Positions 51,167-59,916 of a stretch of 64,000 nucleotides of DNA are shown here, piece by piece. The translations under genes and the position numbers were made by a program. The DNA comes from Actinomycetes bacterium. Its GTDB lineage: Bacteria; Actinomycetota; Actinomycetes; Mycobacteriales; Mycobacteriaceae. The notes beneath the pieces were generated by a model that saw only the letters and a list, made by a program, of their open reading frames with translations, did no database searches and was not told where the DNA came from. The stretch covers positions 186,001-250,000 of the forward strand of contig JAEZZR010000001.1 in NCBI GenBank assembly GCA_023418505.1, written 5' to 3'. The stretch's first letter is position 1. Each line of letters opens with the position of its first letter.

Positions 51167-52189
51167 TTACTCGTCGTAGGTGACTTCTGAGTTCTCTACC
51201 CATTCCTCAGGCTCGTCGCCAGCTGCGGTGAAATCCACTGCAGTGGGATCGTAGTCCGTTGGAGAATCCTTCAACGCCAAGCCAAGTTCAGCCAGCTTTT
51301 CCTTCACTTCGTTGATGGACTTATCGCCGAAGTTGCGGATATCCAGCAGATCCGATTCGGTGCGCTGTGCCAATTCGCCTACCGTGTGAATCTCTTCACG
51401 CTTCAGGCAGTTGTAGGAGCGCATCGAGAAGTTCAGATCCTCGATTGGGGTGGCGTAAGCTGCCACGTCTTCAGCTTCGCGAGGCGATGGGCCAATTTCG
51501 ATGCCTTCAGCAGCTTCGTTCAATTCACGAGCCAGACCGAACAACTCAACCAAGGTCTTACCAGCAGATGCCATAGCATCGCGTGCGGTAATGGAGTTCT
51601 TCGTCTCCACGTCGATGATCAGCTTGTCGAAGTCGGTGCGCTGCTCAATACGAGTAGCTTCCACCTTGTAGCTGACCTTCAACACTGGCGAGTAGATCTG
51701 GTCCAATGGAATCCGGCCGATTTCTCCGCCAGAACCTTGCTGAGCTGGCACGTAACCACGGCCACGCTCCACAATCATTTCGATCTCCAGGCGACCGGAT
51801 TCATTCAAGGTCGCGATGTGGTGATCTGGATTGTGTACCTCTACACCTGCTGGGCATTCGATGTCGCCAGCGGTGACAGCTCCGCCGCCTTGACGACGCA
51901 AGTACACGGTAGCTGGTTCATCGAAATCAGAGCTGAGTACCAAACCCTTGATGTTCAAGATGATGTCGGAAACATCTTCCTTCACACCTGCGATGGTGGT
52001 GAACTCGTGCAGCACGCCGTCGATGCGGATGCTGGTTACTGCTGCACCTGGAATCGACTTCAGCAGCGTACGACGCAAGCTGTTGCCGAGGGTGTAGCCC
52101 AAACCTGGCTCGAGTGGCTCGATAACGAACTTCGAGCGAGAGGAATCAATGAACTCCTCGGTGATTGTTGGGCGCTGAGAGATAAGCAT
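51167..52189 (-). CDS. rpoA: RNA polymerase alpha subunit
   Basis: Assembles RNA polymerase and contacts UP elements and activators. The 340 residues have the N-terminal dimerisation domain (EPLEPGLGYTLGNSLRRTLL near residue 25), a linker, and the C-terminal domain with SMRSYNCLKREEIHTVGELA and IRNFGDKSINEVKEKLAELG. Complete. A normal part of the rpsM-rpsK-rpsD-rpoA-rplQ operon. Confidence 0.98.
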   Translation of the reverse strand: MLISQRPTITEEFIDSSRSKFVIEPLEPGLGYTLGNSLRRTLLKSIPGAAVTSIRIDGVLHEFTTIAGVKEDVSDIILNIKGLVLSSDFDEPATVYLRRQGGGAVTAGDIECPAGVEVHNPDHHIATLNESGRLEIEMIVERGRGYVPAQQGSGGEIGRIPLDQIYSPVLKVSYKVEATRIEQRTDFDKLIIDVETKNSITARDAMASAGKTLVELFGLARELNEAAEGIEIGPSPREAEDVAAYATPIEDLNFSMRSYNCLKREEIHTVGELAQRTESDLLDIRNFGDKSINEVKEKLAELGLALKDSPTDYDPTAVDFTAAGDEPEEWVENSEVTYDE

Positions 52190-52264
52190 TTACGTGAAAA
52201 TCCTTTGCTGGCGACCGCTATATGACGCCATCGAAAAATGGATAGATATTCAGATAGACAGCTA

Positions 52265-52870
52265 TTACTTCGAGTAAAGCTCGACGATCAGCTGTTCCTG
52301 GATTGGGATGTCAATCTGAGCACGCTCTGGCAGCTGGTGAACCAGGATACGCAGGGTATCTGGAACGACCTGTAGCCATGCTGGAACAACAGCATCTACG
52401 AGGGTCTCTTGAGCATCTTCGAACCACATCATCTTGCGGGACTTTTCCCGAACGTCGATGATGTCGTACTGGCTGACCTGGAACGATGGAACGTTGATCT
52501 TCTTGCCGTTAACGGTGAAGTGACCGTGCGATACCAGCTGACGAGCCTGGCGACGGGTACGTGCCAAACCAGCGCGGTACACCACGTTGTCCAAACGGGA
52601 TTCCAGCAGGATGATCAAGTTATCGCCAGTCTTGCCTGGACGACGGTTCGCTTCAGCGTAGTAGCGACGGAACTGCTTTTCCATCACACCGTAGGTGAAA
52701 CGTGCCTTCTGCTTTTCCTGGAGCTGGAGCAAGTACTCCGACTCCTTGATGCGAGCGCGGCCAGCCTGCCCTGGTGGGTAGGGGCGACGCTCGAAGTTCA
52801 TGTCGCCACCGACGAGGTCGACGCGGAGACGACGAGATTTACGAGTTGCGGGTCCGGTGTAACGGGCCAT
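52265..52870 (-). CDS. rpsD: 30S ribosomal protein S4
   Basis: Primary 16S rRNA-binding protein. The 201 residues begin MARYTGPATRKSRRLRVDLV; the S4 RNA-binding domain (LDNVVYRAGLARTRRQARQLVSHGHFTVNG) spans about 92-155, and it ends QLIVELYSK. The zinc-binding cysteines of some S4 proteins are absent near the N-terminus, so this is the C-minus form. It sits between rpsK (24 nt) and rpoA (75 nt). Confidence 0.98.
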   Translation of the reverse strand: MARYTGPATRKSRRLRVDLVGGDMNFERRPYPPGQAGRARIKESEYLLQLQEKQKARFTYGVMEKQFRRYYAEANRRPGKTGDNLIILLESRLDNVVYRAGLARTRRQARQLVSHGHFTVNGKKINVPSFQVSQYDIIDVREKSRKMMWFEDAQETLVDAVVPAWLQVVPDTLRILVHQLPERAQIDIPIQEQLIVELYSK

Positions 52871-52894
52871 GTATCTTCTCTCCTTACCCTTGGC

Positions 52895-53299
52895 TTAGAC
52901 GCGACGACGCTTTGGTGGACGGCAGCCGTTGTGTGGCTGCGGGGTCACGTCGGAGATCGAGCTAACCTCGAGGCCAGTGGCCTGGAGGGAGCGGATGGCG
53001 GTTTCGCGACCCGAACCCGGGCCCTTAACGAAAACGTCAACCTTCTTCATACCGTGTTCCATTGCCTTACGGGCAGCGTTTTCTGCAGCCATCTGAGCAG
53101 CGAATGGGGTGGACTTACGGGAGCCCTTGAACCCAACGTGACCAGAAGATGCCCAAGAAATCACAGCGCCCTTAGGGTCGGTGATAGACACGATGGTGTT
53201 GTTGAAGGTGGACTTGATGTAAGCGTGGCCTTGAGCCACATTCTTTTTGACAACACGGCGGCCGGTACGGCGACCGCGTGCGGATTTCGGAGCTGCCAT
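52895..53299 (-). CDS. rpsK: 30S ribosomal protein S11
   Basis: Platform protein of the small subunit near the E site. The 134 residues include HAYIKSTFNNTIVSITDPKG near residue 25, SSGHVGFKGSRKSTPFAAQ, and the conserved end VTPQPHNGCRPPKRRRV. It starts 3 nt after rpsM stops and is coupled with it. Confidence 0.98.
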   Translation of the reverse strand: MAAPKSARGRRTGRRVVKKNVAQGHAYIKSTFNNTIVSITDPKGAVISWASSGHVGFKGSRKSTPFAAQMAAENAARKAMEHGMKKVDVFVKGPGSGRETAIRSLQATGLEVSSISDVTPQPHNGCRPPKRRRV

Positions 53300-53302
53300 G
53301 TT

Positions 53303-53671
53303 TTACTTCTTCTTTCCGGCGATCGTCTTCTTTGGACCCTTACGCGTACGAGCGTTGGTCTTGGTGCGCTGGCCGCGTACTGGTAGGCCACGACGGTGGC
53401 GCAGACCCTGGTAGCAACCAATTTCGATCTTGCGACGGATGTCAGCCTGAACCTGACGGCGCAGGTCACCTTCCACCTTCCAGGTGTTTTCGATGACGTC
53501 ACGCAGAGCAGTCAGCTGCTCGTCGGTCAAAGCATCGGTGCGCTGATCTGGAGAGATTTCAGTCTTTTCCAGCAGCTCCTTGGCACGGGCTGGGCCGATG
53601 CCATAGATGTAGGTAAGAGCGACTTCCATACGCTTGTTGCGTGGCAAGTCAACTCCAGCAAGGCGTGCCAT
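53303..53671 (-). CDS. rpsM: 30S ribosomal protein S13
   Basis: Head protein of the small subunit. From the ATG at 53671 it has 122 residues: MARLAGVDLPRNKRMEVALT, TYIYGIGPARAKELL, and the basic tail RGLPVRGQRTKTNARTRKGP. A longer frame to 53740 lacks support; the chosen start gives the standard MARLAGVDLP. First gene of the rpsM-rplQ operon. In many bacteria rpmJ precedes it; none is found in the 240 nt up to infA. Confidence 0.97.
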   Translation of the reverse strand: MARLAGVDLPRNKRMEVALTYIYGIGPARAKELLEKTEISPDQRTDALTDEQLTALRDVIENTWKVEGDLRRQVQADIRRKIEIGCYQGLRHRRGLPVRGQRTKTNARTRKGPKKTIAGKKK

Positions 53672-53811
53672 ATTGGCATTTTCCTTCCGGTTGGTGCGGT
53701 GGTTTACTCCACTGCCATCCCTTGCGTCACCTGCCACCACCCGGTCGGATGCCGGACTGGCAAGTGTGTAACAAGGGCTTCGGCCACCGTTGCCAAAGGT
53801 AAAGCTGATAA

Positions 53812-53839
53812 AACGCCGGCGTTGAAAATAGCCGACGTT
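53812..53839 (-). terminator. Hairpin between infA and rpsM
   Basis: AACGCCGGC (53812-53820) pairs with GCCGACGTT (53831-53839), one G-U pair, 10-nt loop; TTTTATC follows on the minus strand. It lies 73 nt after infA, so it may end the infA message or attenuate read-through into rpsM. Confidence 0.5.
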
Positions 53840-53911
53840 CCACTAGGACGGTGGAGTTTTCTGTCTTTTTAAGTTCTGGTTTGTTGCCGTGCGGCTTAAC
53901 CAGCAGCAGAT

Positions 53912-54130
53912 TTACTTGTAGCGGTAAACGATGCGCCCACGCTCTAAGTCGTAAGGCGAAAGTTCTACAACTACACGATCCTCTGGGAGAATACGAATGT
54001 AGTGCTGACGCATTTTCCCACTAATGTGAGCAAGCACCTTGTGCCCATTGTCTAGCTCTACACGGAACATAGCGTTTGGTAGGGGTTCGATTACGCGACC
54101 CTCGACCTCAATTGCGCCTTCCTTAGCCAT
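53912..54130 (-). CDS. infA: Translation initiation factor IF-1
   Basis: A 72-residue OB-fold protein that binds the ribosomal A site during initiation. The full sequence from MAKEGAIEVEGRVIEPLPNA to RIVYRYK matches bacterial IF-1 throughout. The ATG at 54130 follows GTGGAGGAT. The longer upstream frame to 54253 is not part of it. Single gene between map and the rpsM operon. Confidence 0.97.
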   Translation of the reverse strand: MAKEGAIEVEGRVIEPLPNAMFRVELDNGHKVLAHISGKMRQHYIRILPEDRVVVELSPYDLERGRIVYRYK

Positions 54131-54206
54131 ATCCTCCACGTTTCCCTGGGTTGCGCATTTGCATTCCCAGTTGGCTGCTAAAAGTAACACGTACAACTGG
54201 CGTATT

Positions 54207-54212
54207 AGATTA
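54207..54212 (-). promoter_or_regulatory. Possible -10 element of infA
   Basis: TAATCT on the minus strand, preceded by GTCGCTGGTG, a context shared with the -10 regions upstream of secY and rpsH. About 75 nt before infA. Confidence 0.35.
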
Positions 54213-54283
54213 CACCAGCGACCCAGCTTACACGCAGACGCAAAATATGCCAAATACGAGGCGTTTTTAGCTTAGCGACGTTT

Positions 54284-55108
54284 TCAGCTTAACGACGGGT
54301 CGGCAAGCCCAGCCCGGCTGGTTAGGATTCGTGGCCCATCTTCGGTCGCAGCCACAGTGTGCTCCCAGTGGGAGGCCGGCTGGCCATCTAAAGAGACGAC
54401 CGTCCAGTCGTCGTCAAGCACTTCCGAATCCACTTCCCCACCTAGGATGAGCATGGGCTCGATCGCCAGCACCGAACCAACTTCAATGTGCGGCCCGCGT
54501 CCTGGCTTGCCCTCGTTGGGTAGGAACGGATCGAGGTGCATCTCGTGGCCGATCGCATGTCCCCCATAGCCATCGACGATGCCCAGCTTGATGCCGTATC
54601 GCTTCTCGGCAGCTCGAGTGGCCTTTTCCAATGCGTGCGAAATATCAGTCAGGCGATTGCCCGGCACCATCGCCGCGATACCAGCGTCCAAAACTTCACT
54701 GGTAGCTCGATTGAGCTTGGCGACGTCGCCAGCCAGCTGGCCTACCGCAAACGTTAAAGCGGAATCCCCATGCCAGCTATCCAAGATGGCGCCGCAATCG
54801 ATAGAGACCAGGTCGCCTTCCCGCAGCACAGTGCTAGCCGATGGGATGCCGTGGACGATTTCATCGTTGACCGAAGCACACACGGAGGCTGGAAAGCCCT
54901 GGTATCCAAGGAAAGAAGGCGTGGCACCGGCATCGATGATGACCTGGTGGGCAATGTCGTTGAGATCCTGGGTGGTGACCCCAGGCTGTGCAGCAGCCCG
55001 GCAGGCAAGTAATGCTTGACCCACAATTGCGCCAGCGGCTTCCATCGCATCGAGCTCCCCCGGGGTGCGCGTTGGCACAATTCGGCGCTTCTGGAAAAAC
55101 TTGCCCAC
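54284..55108 (-). CDS. map: Methionine aminopeptidase, type I
   Basis: Removes the starting methionine from new proteins, with two metal ions. The 274 residues contain the five metal ligands in the expected motifs: SIDCGAILDSWHGDSALTF (two Asp, near 105-117), GGHAIGHEMH (His near 182), VLAIEPML (Glu), and WEHTVAATEDGP (Glu near the end). Standard length plus a short N-terminal extension. It follows adk by 60 nt. Confidence 0.97.
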   Translation of the reverse strand: MGKFFQKRRIVPTRTPGELDAMEAAGAIVGQALLACRAAAQPGVTTQDLNDIAHQVIIDAGATPSFLGYQGFPASVCASVNDEIVHGIPSASTVLREGDLVSIDCGAILDSWHGDSALTFAVGQLAGDVAKLNRATSEVLDAGIAAMVPGNRLTDISHALEKATRAAEKRYGIKLGIVDGYGGHAIGHEMHLDPFLPNEGKPGRGPHIEVGSVLAIEPMLILGGEVDSEVLDDDWTVVSLDGQPASHWEHTVAATEDGPRILTSRAGLADPSLS

Positions 55109-55168
55109 CTAGTGCTTGCCTGCTTTCTAATTAATCCAATTAATCAGTAACTGCTTGTAAAACAGCAG

Positions 55169-55714
55169 TTACTTGCCGAGCTTTTCCAAAGTAGTGGCGT
55201 TGATATCCTCAACGGTGCCTTCTGCCACCACAGTGATTAGCTGCTCGGAGTAGTAATCCAACAGCGGTGCAGTCTCTGCTTCGTAGACGCGCATCCGGTT
55301 GCGGATCACCTCTTCGGTGTCGTCGGCGCGGCCACGAGCCAGCATGCGTTCGACCACGACGTCTTCAGTGACATCGAACTGGATCACACCGTCGAGCTGC
55401 TCGCCTAGATCAGACAGGATCCGTGCCAGCTCATCTGCCTGCGAAACCTTGCGTGGGAAGCCATCCAGCAAGAAGCCATCCTTTGCATCTGGCTCTGCCA
55501 AACGAGATTCCACCATCTTGACGGTCACTTCGTCTGGAACTAAATCGCCATTGTCGATGTAGCTTTTAGCTTCTAGCCCTAGTGGCGTGCCTTCACCAAT
55601 GTTGGCACGGAAAAGATCACCAGTAGAGATATGCGGGATACCAAGCTTTTCCGACAGCAAGGCTGCTTGGGTACCTTTACCTGCACCGGGTGGGCCTAAG
55701 AGAACGAGACGCAT
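55169..55714 (-). CDS. adk: Adenylate kinase
   Basis: Interconverts ATP+AMP and 2 ADP. The 181 residues begin MRLVLLGPPGAGKGTQAALL (P-loop), with FLLDGFPRKVSQADELARIL near 80 and a short LID (RGRADDTEEVIRNRMRVYE), the small form usual in actinobacteria. Its ATG overlaps the secY stop by 1 nt (TAATG), so secY and adk are coupled. Confidence 0.98.
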   Translation of the reverse strand: MRLVLLGPPGAGKGTQAALLSEKLGIPHISTGDLFRANIGEGTPLGLEAKSYIDNGDLVPDEVTVKMVESRLAEPDAKDGFLLDGFPRKVSQADELARILSDLGEQLDGVIQFDVTEDVVVERMLARGRADDTEEVIRNRMRVYEAETAPLLDYYSEQLITVVAEGTVEDINATTLEKLGK

Positions 55715-57045
55715 TACTTCAAGAACCCTTCATAGTTGCGTTGCATCATTTGGCTTTCAATCTGCTTCACCGTGGTCAATGCAACACTGACCAAAATCAG
55801 CAGAGCGGTACCGCCGAAGATGCCGCCACCAGCGCCACCTTGTCCGCCAATTCCGATATCCAACATGAAGTTCGGTAATACAGCGATCAATCCGAGGTAG
55901 ATCGAACCAACCGTGAGCAAACGGGTGATGACAAATCGTAGGTACTCTGCGGTAGGCCGTCCCGGACGGACACCAGGAATGAACCCACCGTATTTCTTCA
56001 TATTCTCCGCTTGCTCATTCGGATCATATTGAACCGAAGTGTAGAAGAAAGCGAAGAAGACGATCATTGCAAAGAATAGAACAATGTACTGCCAGCTGGA
56101 GGGCGAAAGCAGATATTGGATCACATTTTGTTGCCACCAGTTATCAGGATTTGGTTCCGCCTGGCCAGACTGGATGATTTCCGTGACCAACACTGGAACG
56201 TAAATCAAGGAGGACGCGAAGATCACTGGGATCACGCCCGGCTGGTTGACCTTCAAAGGCAGGTAGGTCGAGGAACCACCGTACTGGCGACGACCAACCA
56301 TACGCTTGGCGTACTGCACTGGGATGCGGCGCTGGCCTTGCTCGATGAAGATCACGCCAATGATCAGAACCAATACCGCTGCCATCACAGTGGCGAAGAC
56401 GACGCCACCGGAGGTTTGCAAGACGTTCGCACCAGAGGCCGGCATCTGGGCAGCAATACCCGCGAAAATCAGCAAAGACATGCCATTGCCGACGCCACGA
56501 TCGGTGATCAACTCACCCATCCACATCACCAGCACAGCACCAGAGGTAAGCACAATCACCATCACTGCGAGGTCAAAGACACCGGAATCTGGCATCAACA
56601 AGGATTCCGAACCACCCAGCAATGCGCCACGCGAGGCCATCGCCACAATGCCGGCAGACTGCAACAGCGCCAACATCACGGTGAGATACCGCGTGTACTG
56701 CGTCATTTTCGCTTGGCCGGATTGCCCTTCCTTCTTTAATTGCTCGAAGTGAGGGATCACCACGGTAAGCAGCTGCACGATAATCGACGCCGTAATGTAC
56801 GGCATGATGCCGATACCGAAGATGGCTAGCTGCAGCAATGCGCCACCGGAAAACAGGTTAATCAGCGAGTAAACGCTGGATTGATCTTGCGTTAATGCAT
56901 CCAAACGCGAGTTGACCAGCTGGTAGTTAATTCCGGGGGTAGGAATCTGGGCACCAATGCGGTACAGAATGATCATGAAAAGGGTGAACATGATCTTCTT
57001 CCGCAGGTCTGGGTCGCGCAAGGCGGCAAAGAGACCTGATCGCAC
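55714..57045 (-). CDS. secY: Preprotein translocase subunit SecY
   Basis: Channel of the Sec pathway with ten membrane helices. The 443 residues start with LFAALRDPDLRKKIMFTLFM; IPTPGINY follows the first helix, and the conserved QTMAx region and PGVRPGRPTAEYL loop are present. The GTG at 57045 is chosen: GGAGG (57052-57056) lies 6-7 nt before it, whereas the ATG at 57051 touches the binding site and could not be used. It is preceded by a 216-nt gap that holds its promoter and the rplO terminator. Confidence 0.96.
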   Translation of the reverse strand: MRSGLFAALRDPDLRKKIMFTLFMIILYRIGAQIPTPGINYQLVNSRLDALTQDQSSVYSLINLFSGGALLQLAIFGIGIMPYITASIIVQLLTVVIPHFEQLKKEGQSGQAKMTQYTRYLTVMLALLQSAGIVAMASRGALLGGSESLLMPDSGVFDLAVMVIVLTSGAVLVMWMGELITDRGVGNGMSLLIFAGIAAQMPASGANVLQTSGGVVFATVMAAVLVLIIGVIFIEQGQRRIPVQYAKRMVGRRQYGGSSTYLPLKVNQPGVIPVIFASSLIYVPVLVTEIIQSGQAEPNPDNWWQQNVIQYLLSPSSWQYIVLFFAMIVFFAFFYTSVQYDPNEQAENMKKYGGFIPGVRPGRPTAEYLRFVITRLLTVGSIYLGLIAVLPNFMLDIGIGGQGGAGGGIFGGTALLILVSVALTTVKQIESQMMQRNYEGFLK

Positions 57046-57089
57046 CTGCATCCTCCTGACAAAAGATAGCTACGTTAATAGACCATGCG

Positions 57090-57095
57090 AGTCTA
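57090..57095 (-). promoter_or_regulatory. Extended -10 element of secY
   Basis: GTCGCTGGTAGACT on the minus strand, with TAGACT at 57090-57095 about 45 nt before the start. The -35 is weak; the TGGTAG context is like that before rpsH. Confidence 0.45.
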
Positions 57096-57196
57096 CCAGC
57101 GACACCCCAAGGTTACGAATCAATAACCCGAGGAAAGCAGGGCATACAAAATTGGAAAAACTGGATATCTGGAAGACATCTATAAATAGGCATAAG

Positions 57197-57226
57197 AAAA
57201 CCCGGTGGCAAAAGCACCACCGGGTT
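57197..57226 (-). terminator. Terminator after rplO
   Basis: AACCCGGTGG (57199-57208) pairs perfectly with CCACCGGGTT (57217-57226), 8-nt loop, and TTTTCTTATG follows on the minus strand. About 40 nt past the rplO stop. Confidence 0.85.
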
Positions 57227-57267
57227 CAATTTCAGCGTCTAGCTACTTGCTAGCTTGACCGCGTTAC

Positions 57268-57717
57268 TTACTTAACTTCAGTAACCGAACCGCCAGCAGC
57301 TTCAATCTTGGACTTCGCAGAAGAAGAGAACTTCTGTGCCGAGATATTAACTGCAACGTTGATCTCGCCGTTGCCCAAAACCTTGACAGGCTGGTTCTTA
57401 CGGACTGCACCCTTTGCTACAAGATCTGCAACGGTAACGTCGCCGCCGTTTGGATACAGGCGTTCCAAGTCGGTGACGTTTACTACCTGGAAGATGACCT
57501 TGCGTGGGTTCTTGAAGCCCTTCAGCTTTGGCAAACGCATGTGAAGTGGCATCTGGCCACCTTCGAATGCTGCGGATACCTGCTTGCGAGCCTTCGTGCC
57601 CTTGGTGCCGCGACCAGCGGTCTTACCCTTGGAAGCTTCACCGCGGCCTACGCGGGTCTTAGCTTTCTTTGCACCTGGGGCTGGAGCCAGGTGGTGGAGC
57701 TTAATTGGTTCACTCAT
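57268..57717 (-). CDS. rplO: 50S ribosomal protein L15
   Basis: Late-assembly large-subunit protein. The 149 residues begin EPIKLHHLAPAPGAKKAKTR with the family motif RVGRGEASKGKTAGRGTKG and continue to ALVAKGAVRKNQPVKVLGNG and the closing IEAAGG. It follows rpmD by 7 nt and is the last gene of the rpsH-rplF-rplR-rpsE-rpmD-rplO operon. Confidence 0.97.
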   Translation of the reverse strand: MSEPIKLHHLAPAPGAKKAKTRVGRGEASKGKTAGRGTKGTKARKQVSAAFEGGQMPLHMRLPKLKGFKNPRKVIFQVVNVTDLERLYPNGGDVTVADLVAKGAVRKNQPVKVLGNGEINVAVNISAQKFSSSAKSKIEAAGGSVTEVK

Positions 57718-57724
57718 TTGTTAC

Positions 57725-57910
57725 CTACTCCCCCGCTACTTCTTCAACCTCGACCATGTGGCGAACTACGTTCACCAAACCGCGCACCTCTGGGGTGTCC
57801 GGGCGGACAACCGACTGGTGACGGCGATGTAGGCCAAGAGTACGCAGCGAATCCTTCTGGTTCTGCTTCTTGCCCGCGGTACCGCGGATCTGAGTAATCT
57901 TCAAAGCCAT
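57725..57910 (-). CDS. rpmD: 50S ribosomal protein L30
   Basis: A 61-residue large-subunit protein: LKITQIRGTAGKKQNQKDSL, then LRTLGLHRRHQSVVRPDTPE and VRGLVNVVRHMVEVEE, all conserved. The ATG at 57910 is used in place of an ATG 9 nt upstream. It starts 5 nt after rpsE. Confidence 0.95.
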   Translation of the reverse strand: MALKITQIRGTAGKKQNQKDSLRTLGLHRRHQSVVRPDTPEVRGLVNVVRHMVEVEEVAGE

Positions 57911-57915
57911 AGTGA

Positions 57916-58530
57916 TCACGCTCCCTGACCTGCGCGCAAGCGCAACATCCGAGCTGGGGCTACTTCTTCCAGAGTCTTGCCGCGGCGAGCAGCAACTTCC
58001 TCTGGGCGAACCAACTGCTTCAGTGCATCGACGGTTGCGTGCACAACGTTGATGGCATTGTCAGAGCCCAGCGACTTGGACAGAACGTCCTGCACACCAG
58101 CGCATTCCAATACTGGACGTACTGCGCCACCGGCGATAACACCGGTACCTGCAGCAGCTGGACGAAGCAGAACGACGCCAGCTGCATCTTCGCCCTGTAC
58201 TGGGTGAGTGATGGTGCCAGCAATCATTGGAACGCGGAAGAAGTTCTTGCGAGCCTCTTCTGCGCCCTTCTGGATTGCAGCTGGTACTTCTTTAGCCTTG
58301 CCGTAGCCAACGCCAACCATGCCTTCGCCGTCGCCGACGATGACCAGAGCGGTGAAGCTGAAGCGACGACCGCCCTTAACGACCTTGGATACTCGGTTAA
58401 TGGTTACTACGCGCTCAATGTACTGCGAGCGCTCGTCCTGCTGGCGACGGTTATCCCGGCCACCACGACGGTTGTTGTTCTGGTTATCGGCGGAGTCACG
58501 TCCGCCTTCACGCCGTTCGCGTCCCGACAT
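57916..58530 (-). CDS. rpsE: 30S ribosomal protein S5
   Basis: Translational-fidelity protein of the small subunit. The 204 residues carry a polar Arg/Asn-rich N-terminal extension (about 35 residues), then ERVVTINRVSKVVKGGRRFS, GMVGVGYGKAKEVPAAI and AARRGKTLEEVAPAR. A GTG directly before the ATG at 58530 could also be the start. Confidence 0.96.
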   Translation of the reverse strand: MSGRERREGGRDSADNQNNNRRGGRDNRRQQDERSQYIERVVTINRVSKVVKGGRRFSFTALVIVGDGEGMVGVGYGKAKEVPAAIQKGAEEARKNFFRVPMIAGTITHPVQGEDAAGVVLLRPAAAGTGVIAGGAVRPVLECAGVQDVLSKSLGSDNAINVVHATVDALKQLVRPEEVAARRGKTLEEVAPARMLRLRAGQGA

Positions 58531-58567
58531 CACGCGTTCCTTCCGTAGAACTTCTTGGTCTGCTTCA

Positions 58568-58966
58568 TTAGAACTTCAGGCCACCTTCACGTGCGGCGTC
58601 AGCCAAAGCCTCAATGCGGCCGTGGTACTGGAAACCACCGCGGTCGAAAACAACCTTTTCGATTCCCGCTTCCTTCGCACGAGCGGCAACTAGCTCGCCA
58701 ACCTTCTTAGCCTTGGCGGTCTTGTCGCCTTCGAAGGAACGCAGTTCTGCGTCCAAAGTCGAAGCAGCAGCCAGGGTATGACCCTTATCGTCGTCAATAA
58801 CCTGAGCCACCATGTGGCGGGAGGAGCGGAATACTGCCAACCGAGGCATTTCTGCGGTGCCGTGAATCTTCTTGCGAAGACGTGCATGGCGACGCACACG
58901 AGCCTGACGGCGACGAGTCGAAATGTCCTTACCTACTGGGAGGCGCTTTTCGTTATTGTTGCTCAT
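58568..58966 (-). CDS. rplR: 50S ribosomal protein L18
   Basis: 5S rRNA-binding protein. The 132 residues show RRRQARVRRHARLRKKIHGT, RLAVFRSSRHMVAQVIDD and the end VVFDRGGFQYHGRIEALADA. Its start abuts the rplF stop (0 nt gap). Confidence 0.97.
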   Translation of the reverse strand: MSNNNEKRLPVGKDISTRRRQARVRRHARLRKKIHGTAEMPRLAVFRSSRHMVAQVIDDDKGHTLAAASTLDAELRSFEGDKTAKAKKVGELVAARAKEAGIEKVVFDRGGFQYHGRIEALADAAREGGLKF

Positions 58967-59503
58967 TTACTTACCCGTCTTTCCGACCTTGCGACGGATC
59001 TGCTCGCCTTCGTAGCGGATGCCCTTACCCTTGTAAGGATCGTCCTTCCGCAGACGACGAATGTTGGCGGCGATCTGTCCGATCTGCTGCTTGTCGATAC
59101 CACTGATAGACAGCTTGGTGGTGCCGTCTACCTCGAAGGTGACACCTTCTGGAGCTTCAACCAAAACTGGGTGGGAGTAGCCAAGGGAGAACTCGAGATC
59201 CTTACCCTTCTTAGCTACACGGTAGCCAACACCGAAGATTTCCATCTTGATGGTGTAGCCCTCGGTAACACCGACAACCAAGTTGTTGATCATGGAACGG
59301 GAAAGGCCGTGCAGCGAGCGGCTCTTGCGGTTATCGTCTGGGCGATTAACCACAATTTCGTTTTCCTTCAGTTCCACGGTGATTGGCTGTGGAACGGTGA
59401 AAGAAAGCTCACCCTTTGGGCCTTTAACGGAGACATCTTGGCCGTTGACGGTAGCAGTGCAGCTGCTAGGTACAACGACGGGGTTCTTACCAATACGTGA
59501 CAT
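58967..59503 (-). CDS. rplF: 50S ribosomal protein L6
   Basis: Large-subunit protein near the factor-binding site. The 178 residues begin MSRIGKNPVVVPSSCTATVN and include GVTEGYTIKMEIFGVGYR and the C-terminal RRLRKDDPYKGKGIRYEGE, both conserved. It is 14 nt after rpsH. Confidence 0.98.
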   Translation of the reverse strand: MSRIGKNPVVVPSSCTATVNGQDVSVKGPKGELSFTVPQPITVELKENEIVVNRPDDNRKSRSLHGLSRSMINNLVVGVTEGYTIKMEIFGVGYRVAKKGKDLEFSLGYSHPVLVEAPEGVTFEVDGTTKLSISGIDKQQIGQIAANIRRLRKDDPYKGKGIRYEGEQIRRKVGKTGK

Positions 59504-59517
59504 TGTTCGATTCCCCC

Positions 59518-59916
59518 TTACCAGACGTAGGCGAGAACTTCCCCGCCTACCTTCTTCTCGTATGCCTGGCGGTCCGTGAGCAGACCCTGAGAGGTGGAGA
59601 TGATAGCCACACCCAGGCCACCCAAAACCTTTGGCAAGTTGTCAGCCTTTGCGTAAACGCGCAAGCCTGGCTTGGAAACGCGACGAACGCCACCGATGGA
59701 GCGCTCACGCGATGGACCGTACTTCAGGTTCAGCGTTAGAGTTTTGCCAACCTTTGCGTCTTCGACCTTGAAGTCCTCGATGTAACCTTCCTGCTTCAGG
59801 ATGGTGGCAATATTTGCCTTCAACTTCGACGACGGCATCGAGACGGTGTCGTGGTACGCGTTATTAGCGTTGCGCACGCGCGACAGCATGTCGGCGATTG
59901 GGTCAGTCATGGTCAT
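59518..59916 (-). CDS. rpsH: 30S ribosomal protein S8
   Basis: Primary 16S rRNA-binding protein and, in E. coli, the repressor of its own operon. The 132 residues begin MTMTDPIADMLSRVRNANNA and end TDRQAYEKKVGGEVLAYVW, in line with corynebacterial S8. A longer frame to 59955 is not used. First gene of the operon here: rplX, rplE and rpsN are not found upstream. A leader of about 290 nt precedes it. Confidence 0.97.
   Translation of the reverse strand: MTMTDPIADMLSRVRNANNAYHDTVSMPSSKLKANIATILKQEGYIEDFKVEDAKVGKTLTLNLKYGPSRERSIGGVRRVSKPGLRVYAKADNLPKVLGGLGVAIISTSQGLLTDRQAYEKKVGGEVLAYVW

Noticed and set aside
51386..52225. A 279-codon plus-strand frame opposite rpoA
   Set aside because: Antisense to a full-length, conserved rpoA.
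52409..53386. A 325-codon open frame on the plus strand opposite rpsD, rpsK and rpsM
   Set aside because: It is the antisense shadow of three conserved ribosomal genes; its translation has no family features.
53672..53911. rpmJ (L36) expected between infA and rpsM
   Set aside because: No frame with the L36 cysteine pattern was found on either strand; probably located elsewhere, as in other corynebacteria.
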